A DNA stretch of 52,818 bases from Mycobacterium sp. Root265 (GTDB taxonomy: Bacteria; Actinomycetota; Actinomycetes; Mycobacteriales; Mycobacteriaceae): assembly GCF_001428895.1 (NCBI RefSeq), contig NZ_LMJA01000022.1:359001-411818 (forward strand), in the 5' to 3' direction. Made by a program: the position numbers and the translations under genes. The notes beneath the pieces are model-generated. The model saw only the letters and a list, made by a program, of their open reading frames with translations. It searched no databases and was not told the DNA's origin. Shown piece after piece: positions 44,114-51,323 of the stretch (its first letter is position 1; every line of letters starts with the position of its first letter).

Positions 44114-44965
44114 ATGACAGGACATTTCGTAGTGCTGGGCGCCACCGGCGCGCAGGGCGGTGCGGTGGTCAGGGCGCTGCTCGAAAGCGGGGCGACGGTG
44201 CGCGGGATCACCCGCCGCACCGACTCCGCCTCGGCCCGACGTCTCAGCGCAGCCGGTGTCGAGGTCGTCGCCGCGGATCTGTCCGATGAGACCTCGGTGG
44301 CACAGGCCTTCACCGGGGTCGACGGCGCCTACGCGTTGACCACGCCGTTTGAGGACGGTCCCGAGGCCGAGGTCGCCCAGGGCCGGACCATCCTGGACGC
44401 CGCGCTGGCGGCGCAGGTGCCGCACCTGGTGTTCTCCTCGGTCGCCGATGCCGACCAGCACACCGGCATACCGCATTTCGACAGCAAGGCTGAAGTGGAG
44501 GAGTCACTCGCCCGGTCCGGGCTGTCGTACACCATCGTCGGGCCCTCGTACTTCTACGACAACATGCTCGGCGGCCTCGACGACATCAAGGCCGGGGTGT
44601 TCGCGTTGCCACTGCCCGCCGACACGACGCTGCAACAGTTGTCCCGTCGCGATCTCGGGCGGTTCGTCGCGGCGGTGCTCACCGATCCGGATCCGGTCCG
44701 CGGCATGCGTATCGACATCGCCTCCGACGAACCGACTCCGCAGCAGATGACCGCGGCGATCGCGGCGGCACTGGGCAAGCCGGTGCGGCTGGCCACCAGC
44801 GACCCGGACGATATCGGCTCCGACGACATGCGGGCCATGTTCGGATTCCTGGCCGCCGGCGGCTACACCGTGGACATCCCGGCACTGCACGCGCAGTACC
44901 CGCAGGTCGGCTGGCAGAGCTTCACCGACTGGATCGACACCGATCTGCGCCCGCTGCTCAGCTGA
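44114..44965 (+). CDS. NmrA-like NAD(P)-binding protein
   Basis: A 283-residue protein of the atypical SDR/NmrA family. It has the N-terminal motif VLGATGAQGGAVVRALLESG and then GITRRTDSASARRL, FSSVADAD and GPSYFYDNML. Members act as redox sensors or as quinone or isoflavone-type reductases. A TAGGCT -10 box (44102-44107) lies 6 nt before the ATG at 44114, which supports a leaderless mRNA and this start over the GTG at 44111. It overlaps the convergent alcohol dehydrogenase-like gene by 8 bp. Confidence 0.82.
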   Translation: MTGHFVVLGATGAQGGAVVRALLESGATVRGITRRTDSASARRLSAAGVEVVAADLSDETSVAQAFTGVDGAYALTTPFEDGPEAEVAQGRTILDAALAAQVPHLVFSSVADADQHTGIPHFDSKAEVEESLARSGLSYTIVGPSYFYDNMLGGLDDIKAGVFALPLPADTTLQQLSRRDLGRFVAAVLTDPDPVRGMRIDIASDEPTPQQMTAAIAAALGKPVRLATSDPDDIGSDDMRAMFGFLAAGGYTVDIPALHAQYPQVGWQSFTDWIDTDLRPLLS

Positions 44966-45872
44966 CCGACAGCGCCGCCTTGCCGGCGACCCGGCGGCCC
45001 AGCAGGGCATCGATCGCCGCGTCGAGGTTGTCCCATGAATCGCGGTAGCCGACCTGGGCGTCCAACTGTCCGCGGCCGGAGAGGTCCAGGACGTACTGAA
45101 GCTCCTCGCCCACCGGCCAGCTCGCCATGAACGACTCGATCCTGTTGTTCTTGTGCGCCATTCGCGCCGCCTCGAAGTCGATCACCGTCGACTGACCGGA
45201 TGCCGCACCCACGGAGATCACCGTGCCGCCGTCTTCGAGCAGACCGTACGCGTCGGCCAGCATGGTGCCGCCGACGTGTTCGAGCACGCCGTGCACCGGG
45301 GCCACCCCGTCCAGGCCGACCACGATCTCGTCGGCCCCGAGTTCGTGTAGGCCCGCACCGCGCTCGGGGCTGCCGACCGCGGCGATCACGTGTGCGCCCG
45401 CCCGGGCGGCCAACTGGACTGCCAGCCGGCCGACACCGCCCGATGCGCCGGTGACCAGCACCCGTTTGCCGAGCACGGGTCCGAGCCGGCGGATGGTCTG
45501 CACGGCGGTCACCCCGGCGACCGGCAACGCGGCCGCCGTCTCGAAGTCGACCGAATCAGGAATCACCGCAACGTTTTCCGCTGCCAGCACCCGTCGCTGC
45601 GCCCAGCCCTGCGACCAGGCGGCACCGGCCACCCTGGCGCCCACCGGCGGGCCCGATCCGTCCGCGGCGGCGGTGACCACGACGCCGGCACTGTCCCAGC
45701 CGGGGATGTCGCCGGGGTGTTCGGCGTTGTCGCCGTAGTACACCTCACCGAAGTTAAGCGAGATGGCCTTGACGTCGATGAGCAATTCGTTCGGCGCCGT
45801 GGGCACCGGGTCGGGGGCGTCGGCGATCGCGAACTTGCGCGGAGCGTCGGGGTCGAAGACGATGGCGCGCAT
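44958..45872 (-). CDS. Zinc-free alcohol dehydrogenase/quinone reductase-like MDR protein
   Basis: A 304-residue medium-chain dehydrogenase lacking the structural zinc lobe, with ISLNFGEVYYGDN, PGWDSAGVV, the cofactor motif VTGASGGVGRLAVQLA and a C-terminal DNLDAAIDALLGRRVAGKA. It resembles quinone oxidoreductases and enoyl reductases that use NADPH. The ATG at 45872 shares one base with the stop of the ridA-like gene (TGATG), so the two are translated together under the divergent MarR promoter. Confidence 0.85.
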   Translation of the reverse strand: MRAIVFDPDAPRKFAIADAPDPVPTAPNELLIDVKAISLNFGEVYYGDNAEHPGDIPGWDSAGVVVTAAADGSGPPVGARVAGAAWSQGWAQRRVLAAENVAVIPDSVDFETAAALPVAGVTAVQTIRRLGPVLGKRVLVTGASGGVGRLAVQLAARAGAHVIAAVGSPERGAGLHELGADEIVVGLDGVAPVHGVLEHVGGTMLADAYGLLEDGGTVISVGAASGQSTVIDFEAARMAHKNNRIESFMASWPVGEELQYVLDLSGRGQLDAQVGYRDSWDNLDAAIDALLGRRVAGKAALSVS

Positions 45873-46300
45873 CAGTTTTCGATCACCGCGGTGACGCGGA
45901 TCTCGATGCGCATCCGGGGCGCGCCCAGCGCGGTGACGCCGATCTCGGTCCAGATGGGCGGCCGGTCCGGCGTCCACTTACGCAGCTGCGCGAACATGAC
46001 CTCGTTGTGGGCGTCGAAGTTCTCGTCCGGCTCGTGCAGCACGTGGTAGGAGTTCACCTGCACCACATCGCGCCAGGATGCGCCTGCTGCGACCAGCGTG
46101 CGTTCCACGTTTTCGAAGGCCCGGATGATCTCGTCCTCCAGCGACTCCGGGAAGTTCAGGTCGTCGTCCCAGCCGCCCTGGCCGGAGATCTCGACGCGGT
46201 CGCCGATCCGCACGGCCTGGTGGTAGTGGCGCTCGACCAGGGCCGTCTCGCCGTAACCGGGCGTGGTGAAGAACTCGATGTCTCGTTTTACTTCATGCAT
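45872..46300 (-). CDS. RidA/YjgF family protein
   Basis: A 142-residue Rid-family protein with YHQAVRIGDRVEISGQGGWD, the FENVERTLVAAGASWRDVVQVN core and the C-terminal TEIGVTALGAPRMRIEIRVT. True RidA needs a C-terminal arginine that hydrolyses enamines/imines; here an arginine is present in PRMRIEI. The ATG at 46300 lies inside a 28-bp perfect palindrome and 7 nt after a TACGTT -10 box, so the mRNA should be leaderless. It may remove a reactive imine or act in a catabolic route with the reductase that follows. Confidence 0.85.
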   Translation of the reverse strand: MHEVKRDIEFFTTPGYGETALVERHYHQAVRIGDRVEISGQGGWDDDLNFPESLEDEIIRAFENVERTLVAAGASWRDVVQVNSYHVLHEPDENFDAHNEVMFAQLRKWTPDRPPIWTEIGVTALGAPRMRIEIRVTAVIEN

Positions 46301-46340
46301 GAAGTAAAACGTACACCCGATGACTTCATGCGTAAAGTCA
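46284..46340. promoter_or_regulatory. Two MarR operators overlapping twin leaderless promoters
   Basis: Site 1 (46284-46311) is a perfect 28-bp palindrome whose left half is CGTTTTACTTCATG. Site 2 (46321-46340) is TGACTTCATGCGTAAAGTCA, an imperfect copy of its core. The centres are 33 bp apart, three helical turns. TACGTT (46308-46313, minus) serves ridA and TAAAGT (46333-46338, plus) serves marR; each ends 7 nt before its ATG. Both -10 boxes overlap an operator. Confidence 0.8.
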
Positions 46341-46345
46341 TGGGG

Positions 46346-46825
46346 ATGGCGAGCGGCGATGACCCCCAATGGCTGTCCGAGGACGAGAAGCAGGCGTGGA
46401 CCGGTCTGATCTCGCTGATCCTGCTCATGCCGGGGAAGCTCGAGGCGCCGCTGCGGGAGGTCGACCTGACCCTCTTCGAATACCTGACGCTGAGTCACAT
46501 CTCCGACGCCCCGGATCGGCGAATCAGGATGAGCGAGTTGGCGTTCCTGGCCAACGGATCCCTGTCCCGACTGTCCAATGTGGTGAAGCGCTTCGAGCAG
46601 CGCGGCTGGGTGACCCGCTTCCCCGACCCCGACGACGGCCGCTACACGCTGGCCGAACTGACCGACGACGGCTACCGGCTGGTGATCGCGGCCGCGCCGA
46701 TCCATGTGCGGGCGGTCCGCGAACTGGTCATCGACCCACTCACCAGCGCCGACCTGGCGGCCCTGACCCGGATCGCCGGCAAGCTGCGGGTGGTGCCGCC
46801 CGGCTTCAAGTCCCAGCACGGATAG
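46346..46825 (+). CDS. MarR-family transcriptional regulator
   Basis: A 159-residue MarR protein with TLFEYLTLSHISDAPDRRIR, MSELAFLANGSLSRLSNVVK, RFEQRGWVTRFPDPDDGRYT and LAELTDDGYRLV forming the winged helix. ATG at 46346 is 7 nt after a TAAAGT box, indicating a leaderless start; ATGs at 46295, 46328 and 46340 are in frame but would place operators inside the gene. It is divergent from ridA and likely represses both genes through the two palindromes. Confidence 0.88.
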   Translation: MASGDDPQWLSEDEKQAWTGLISLILLMPGKLEAPLREVDLTLFEYLTLSHISDAPDRRIRMSELAFLANGSLSRLSNVVKRFEQRGWVTRFPDPDDGRYTLAELTDDGYRLVIAAAPIHVRAVRELVIDPLTSADLAALTRIAGKLRVVPPGFKSQHG

Positions 46826-46835
46826 GGTCGACGCC

Positions 46836-47996
46836 ATGACCGTGCGCAGACTCCAGCCGTACGCGGTGACGATTTTCGCGGAGATGTCGGCACTGGCTGC
46901 CCGCATCGGTGCGGTGAACCTCGGCCAAGGCTTCCCCGACGAGGACGGGCCCGCGGGCATGCTGAAGATCGCCCAGGACGCGATCGCCGAGGGCACCAAC
47001 CAGTACCCACCCGGCCTGGGCATCCCGGCACTGCGCGAGGCCATTGCCGGTCAGCGCCGGCGGCTCTACGGGGCCAGCTACGACCCCGACTCGGAGATCC
47101 TGGTCACCGTCGGGGCGACCGAGGCCATCGCCGCATCGGTCATCGGGCTGGTCGAACCCGGCTCCGAGGTCCTGGTGATCGAGCCGTTCTACGACTCCTA
47201 CTCCCCGGTGATCGCGATGGCCGGCTGTCACCGGGTCGCGGTGCCGATGGTGGCCGACGGCCGCGGGTTCGCCATCGACGTCGAGGCGCTGCGCGCTGCG
47301 GTGACGCCCAACACCCGGGCGCTCATCCTCAACTCGCCGCATAATCCGACCGGCACCGTTGCCTCCGCCGAGGAGCTTGCCGCGATCGCCGAGCTCGCGA
47401 TCGCGCACGACCTACTGGTGATCACCGACGAGGTGTACGAGAACCTGGTCTTCGACGGCCTGCGGCACCTGCCGCTTGCGGCGCTGCCCGGGATGGCGGA
47501 GCGCACCGTCACCATCTCCAGTGCGGCCAAGATGTTCAACGTCACCGGCTGGAAGATCGGCTGGGCGTGCGGACCCGCCGACCTCATCGCGGGCGTGCGG
47601 GCGGCCAAGCAGTACCTGAGCTATGTGGGTGGCGCCCCGTTCCAGCCCGCCGTCGCCCAGGCCCTCAACGACGAGGACGGCTGGTCGCTGGCGCTGCGCG
47701 ATACCTTCGAGGCCCGGCGTAACCGGCTGGCCGCCGCGCTGACCGATATCGGATTCGCCGTGCACGACAGCCACGGCACCTATTTCTTGTGCGCGGACCC
47801 CCGGCCGCTCGGATACGCCGACTCCACCACATTCTGCGCTGAACTCCCCGAGCGCGCCGGGGTGGCGGCGATCCCCATGTCGGCGTTCACCAGCGGCGAT
47901 CATGGCTGGAATCACCTGGTGCGCTTTGCTTTCTGTAAACGCGACGAGACGATGGACGAGGCGATCCGCCGCCTGGAGGTGCTCAAGTCACGCTGA
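46836..47996 (+). CDS. dapC: PLP-dependent aminotransferase, DapC-like
   Basis: A 386-residue fold-type I aminotransferase with NLGQGFPDEDGP, YPPGLGIPALREAI, NSPHNPTGTV, TDEVYENLVFDG and the PLP lysine in SSAAKMFNVTGWKIGWA. It closely fits the Rv0858c/DapC type, annotated as N-succinyldiaminopimelate aminotransferase for lysine and peptidoglycan synthesis, though kynurenine- or methionine-type activity is also seen in this group. It begins 10 bp after the marR stop. In M. tuberculosis this gene is divergent from fadA; here fadA is 37 kb to the left. Confidence 0.82.
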   Translation: MTVRRLQPYAVTIFAEMSALAARIGAVNLGQGFPDEDGPAGMLKIAQDAIAEGTNQYPPGLGIPALREAIAGQRRRLYGASYDPDSEILVTVGATEAIAASVIGLVEPGSEVLVIEPFYDSYSPVIAMAGCHRVAVPMVADGRGFAIDVEALRAAVTPNTRALILNSPHNPTGTVASAEELAAIAELAIAHDLLVITDEVYENLVFDGLRHLPLAALPGMAERTVTISSAAKMFNVTGWKIGWACGPADLIAGVRAAKQYLSYVGGAPFQPAVAQALNDEDGWSLALRDTFEARRNRLAAALTDIGFAVHDSHGTYFLCADPRPLGYADSTTFCAELPERAGVAAIPMSAFTSGDHGWNHLVRFAFCKRDETMDEAIRRLEVLKSR

Positions 47997-48013
47997 CACG
48001 GCAGGATGGACCG

Positions 48014-49225
48014 ATGCCCGCTGTGCGCCGAGTCCCCGAGGACACGCTCACACGCGTCGACGCCCTGCTCGAGGGTGTCGATGCGGCGCTGGCGGCCAGG
48101 TACCCGGGTGATCGCCCTGGCAGCCAGCCCGTGCACACCGTGTACATCAGCGCCGCCGACGCGAGCCCGGCCACCGTCATCGAATGGGGCGCGCACGCGC
48201 TGGAACTGCTGGACCGCCACCCCGAGGTGTTCGCCGAGCTCGGTGACGAAACCACGTTGGCGATGGTCAGGGACCGGCTGCGCACCGCACCCATCGCGGA
48301 TCTGCGGCTGGATTTCGAGGACGGTTACGGGCGGCGCGCCGACGAGGCCGAGGACGCCGACGCGGTGCAGGCCGGGGACACTCTGCGTGCGCTGGCACTG
48401 GGCAGTTCGGGCATCCGGATCAAGGGGTTGACCGCCGCGGACCGGCGACGTTCGGTGCGCACCCTGGAACTGGTGCTCGATGGCGGCGTACCGCCCGGTT
48501 TCGTGTTCACCGTGCCGAAACTGCGTGCGGCCGAACAGGTTACCGCCACCGTCTGGCTGTGCGAGGCCCTCGAGCAGGTACATGACCTGGCGACGGGCAC
48601 GCTGCAATTCGAACTGCAGATCGAGAGCCCGCAGGCCGTCATCGGTGCGGATGGCGCCGCGACGGTGGCCCGTGCCATCGAGCTGGCCAACGGCCGGTGC
48701 AGCGGATTGCATTACGGCACTTACGACTACAGCGCGGCGTGCGGTATCGCGCCGCAGCAGCAGTCCCTGGATCATCCCATCGCCGACCACGCCAAGGCCG
48801 TCATGCAGACCGCCGCCGCGCAGACCGGGGTGTGGATCGCCGACGGCTCCACCCAGGTGTTCCCTGTCGGTGACGACGACCAGGTGGTGGCCGCGATCCG
48901 CAGGCATCACCGGCTGGTGACCCGGGCCCTGGAACGCGGCTACTACCAGGGCTGGGATATGCACGCCGGCCATCTGGTGACCCGATGGCTGGCCACCTTC
49001 ACCTTCTTCCGCGCGGCCGTCGTTGCGGCGGCACCCCGACTGCAGGCCTACCTGGAGCGACGGGGCGGCGCGATCGTCGACGAGCCTGCCACCGCGGAGG
49101 CACTGTCGACGGTCGTGCTGCGCGGATTGGACTGTGGCGCGTTCGACGCCGACGACGTCCTGACCCTGGCCCCCGCGGCCACCATCGATGTACTGCGAAA
49201 TCTCAAGGACCGGAAGCTGACATGA
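48014..49225 (+). CDS. HpcH/HpaI-like aldolase/lyase family protein linked to allantoicase
   Basis: A 403-residue TIM-barrel protein resembling CitE/HpcH-type aldolases and malate synthase-like enzymes, in the group I know as DUF6986. Parts seen are LRLDFEDGYG (metal-binding acidic residues), FVFTVPKLRAAEQV, QFELQIESPQAVIG with a second acidic ligand, and LHYGTYDYSAACGI. No activity is established to my knowledge. Its stop overlaps the allantoicase start by 4 bp, so it likely acts on ureidoglycolate, glyoxylate or a related product of ureide breakdown. Confidence 0.75.
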   Translation: MPAVRRVPEDTLTRVDALLEGVDAALAARYPGDRPGSQPVHTVYISAADASPATVIEWGAHALELLDRHPEVFAELGDETTLAMVRDRLRTAPIADLRLDFEDGYGRRADEAEDADAVQAGDTLRALALGSSGIRIKGLTAADRRRSVRTLELVLDGGVPPGFVFTVPKLRAAEQVTATVWLCEALEQVHDLATGTLQFELQIESPQAVIGADGAATVARAIELANGRCSGLHYGTYDYSAACGIAPQQQSLDHPIADHAKAVMQTAAAQTGVWIADGSTQVFPVGDDDQVVAAIRRHHRLVTRALERGYYQGWDMHAGHLVTRWLATFTFFRAAVVAAAPRLQAYLERRGGAIVDEPATAEALSTVVLRGLDCGAFDADDVLTLAPAATIDVLRNLKDRKLT

Positions 49226-50184
49226 CCGAATCCCTACCCGACTTCACCTGGCTGCCGGACCTGGCGCTGCGCACCCTCGGCGGCGCCGTCGTCTGGGCCA
49301 ATGACGAATCCTTCGCCGAGAAGGAGAATTTGATCTCCCAGGGGCCCTCGACGTACCGGCCGGCCTCGTTCGGGCACAAGGGCCAGGTGTACGACGGTTG
49401 GGAGACCCGCCGTCGCCGGGAAACCGGTCATGACACCGCGATCGTCCGGCTCGGGGTGCCCGGAGTGATCCGGGGCGTGGTGGTGGACACCGCGTGGTTC
49501 AAGGGCAACTACCCGCCCGCCATCTCGCTGGACGCCCTCGAGGTCGACGGCTACCCCACCGCCGATCAGCTGGCCGCCGACCAGAACTGGACGCCGCTGA
49601 TCGAACGCAGCCGTGCCTACGGGGACACCCGCAACAACTTCGAGGTCAACTCGGACAACCGGTGGACCCATGTGCGACTCAACATCTACCCCGACGGTGG
49701 GGTGGCCCGGCTGCGGGTGCACGGCGAAGGCCTGCCGGACAAGCGGTTCTTCGGCGTCGGGCCGCTGGACCTCGCCGCGCTGGAGAACGGTGGCCTGGTC
49801 CTGGACTGCTCCAACCGGTTCTACAGTTCCCCGCAGAACCTGATCTTCCCCGGCTACGCCCAGGTGATGGGCGACGGGTGGGAGACCGCACGCCGCCGCG
49901 ATGACGCCAACGACTGGGTGCGTTTCCGGCTGGCCGGCCCCGGGCGGATCAATCTCGCCGAGATCGACACCTCCTATTTCATCGGCAACAGCCCAGGATC
50001 GGCCGCACTCACCGGCTTTCGCGCCAACGGCGACCGGGTCGAACTGCTGCCCCGCACCAACCTGCTGCCCGACACCCGGCACAAGTTCCTGATCGAATCC
50101 GACGATGTGCTCACCGAGGTACGGCTGGACATCTACCCGGACGGCGGGCTGGCACGGCTGCGGCTGTACGGAGAGTTGGCGTGA
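49222..50184 (+). CDS. alc: Allantoicase
   Basis: A 320-residue allantoicase that hydrolyses allantoate to urea and (S)-ureidoglycolate. Two homologous jelly-roll halves are visible: each has a GWETxRRR segment (GQVYDGWETRRRRETGHD and GDGWETARRRDDANDW), a DTAWFKGN/DTSYFIGN motif, and a VRLNIYPDGGVARLR/VRLDIYPDGGLARLR end. The overlap with both neighbours by 4 bp (ATGA and GTGA) shows tight coupling with the aldolase-like gene and puuE. The urea formed can be used by the urease of this window. Confidence 0.93.
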   Translation: MTESLPDFTWLPDLALRTLGGAVVWANDESFAEKENLISQGPSTYRPASFGHKGQVYDGWETRRRRETGHDTAIVRLGVPGVIRGVVVDTAWFKGNYPPAISLDALEVDGYPTADQLAADQNWTPLIERSRAYGDTRNNFEVNSDNRWTHVRLNIYPDGGVARLRVHGEGLPDKRFFGVGPLDLAALENGGLVLDCSNRFYSSPQNLIFPGYAQVMGDGWETARRRDDANDWVRFRLAGPGRINLAEIDTSYFIGNSPGSAALTGFRANGDRVELLPRTNLLPDTRHKFLIESDDVLTEVRLDIYPDGGLARLRLYGELA

Positions 50185-51080
50185 CCTATCCCCGCGACCT
50201 GATCGGGTACGGGCGCAACACCCCCGATCCGATGTGGCCGGGCGGCGCGGCGATCGCCGTGCAGTTCGTGCTCAATTACGAAGAGGGCGCCGAGAACTCG
50301 ATCCTAGACGGCGATCCGGCGTCGGAGACGTTCCTGTCCGAGATCACGCCGGCCGAACCGTTCGGCAACCGGCACATGAGCATGGAGTCGATGTACGAGT
50401 ACGGCTCGCGGGCAGGGCTGTGGCGGATACTGCGGATCTTCGAGCAGCGTGGCTTGCCGCTGACGATCTTCGCGGTGGCACGTGCCATGCAGCGCAATCC
50501 CGAAGCCGTGGCGGCGTTCTCGGAGCTGGGCCACGAGATCGCCTGCCACGGCCTGCGCTGGAAGTCCTACCAGCTGATCGGCGAGGACACCGAACGTGCA
50601 CACATGGCCGAGGCGATGCAGATCCTGACCGAGCTGACGGGCAGCGCGCCGCTGGGCTGGTACACCGGCCGGGATTCCCCGCACACCCGCGAGCTCGTGG
50701 TCGAACACGGCGGGTTCGTCTACGACTCGGACTCCTACGCCGACGATCTGCCGTACTGGGTGAAGGTGCGAGACACCGATCATCTGGTGGTGCCCTACAC
50801 CCTGGACACCAATGACATGCGGTTCTCCTCGCCCGCCGGGTTCGCCAACGGTGACGAGTTCTACGCGCATCTGCGCGATGCCTTCGATGTGCTCTACGCC
50901 GAAGGCGTTGCCGGACAACCGAAGATGCTGTCGGTCGGTCTGCACTGTCGACTGGTCGGCAGGCCCGCCCGAGCGGCGGCGCTGCAGCGCTTCCTGGACC
51001 ACGTGCAGTCGCATGACCGGGTCTGGGTGGCCCGGCGCATCGAGATCGCCGAGCATTGGCGGGCCGTTCACCCCGTCTAG
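50181..51080 (+). CDS. puuE: Allantoinase, PuuE type (polysaccharide deacetylase fold)
   Basis: A 299-residue NodB-fold hydrolase of the PuuE type, which opens allantoin to allantoate without the metal site of classical allantoinases. Marks are YPRDLIGYGRNTPDPMWPGG, QFVLNYEEGAENSIL, HEIACHGLRWKSY and YTGRDSPHTRELVVEHGGF. The GTG start overlaps the allantoicase stop by 4 bp. Gene order (aldolase, allantoicase, allantoinase) is the reverse of the pathway order. Uricase and a hydantoin/OHCU pair are not in the window. Confidence 0.92.
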   Translation: MTYPRDLIGYGRNTPDPMWPGGAAIAVQFVLNYEEGAENSILDGDPASETFLSEITPAEPFGNRHMSMESMYEYGSRAGLWRILRIFEQRGLPLTIFAVARAMQRNPEAVAAFSELGHEIACHGLRWKSYQLIGEDTERAHMAEAMQILTELTGSAPLGWYTGRDSPHTRELVVEHGGFVYDSDSYADDLPYWVKVRDTDHLVVPYTLDTNDMRFSSPAGFANGDEFYAHLRDAFDVLYAEGVAGQPKMLSVGLHCRLVGRPARAAALQRFLDHVQSHDRVWVARRIEIAEHWRAVHPV

Positions 51081-51136
51081 CGCTCCTCGGTGACCAGAAC
51101 TCCTCGAAATGCCGCCGATTTCTTGACGGATAACCC

Positions 51137-51180
51137 TTGCGCGCCAACGATGTGCAGCGTAGCATCGAACACAAGTTCGA
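51137..51180 (+). promoter_or_regulatory. LexA (SOS) box and promoter of the 13E12 gene
   Basis: TCGAACACAAGTTCGA (51165-51180) is a perfect match to the mycobacterial LexA box TCGAAC-N4-GTTCGA. TTGCGC (51137-51142) and TAGCAT (51160-51165) form a promoter with 17-bp spacing whose start falls inside the box. LexA would repress until DNA damage. The leader to the ATG is about 150 nt; I see no other gene in 51081-51323. Confidence 0.8.
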
Positions 51181-51323
51181 ATGCGATGTTGCTCCCACAT
51201 CTCGACGGTGAGCTTCAGACCGCGACTCCGGTCGCCGAGAGGTTCGATGGTCCTGCGGGACCGTGCGAGCCGTATTGACTGATCGTGCCCGTTGGGCACC
51301 TTCTGTGAAAGTCGGTATCCAAC

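Noticed and set aside
46007-46345. A long upstream extension of the MarR frame, or an ATG start at 46295
   Set aside because: It would run antisense through ridA and place both operators and the -10 box inside the coding region.
46826-51080. Complete uric acid degradation pathway
   Set aside because: No uricase, HIU hydrolase or OHCU decarboxylase gene is present in the window; only the allantoin and allantoate steps are supported.
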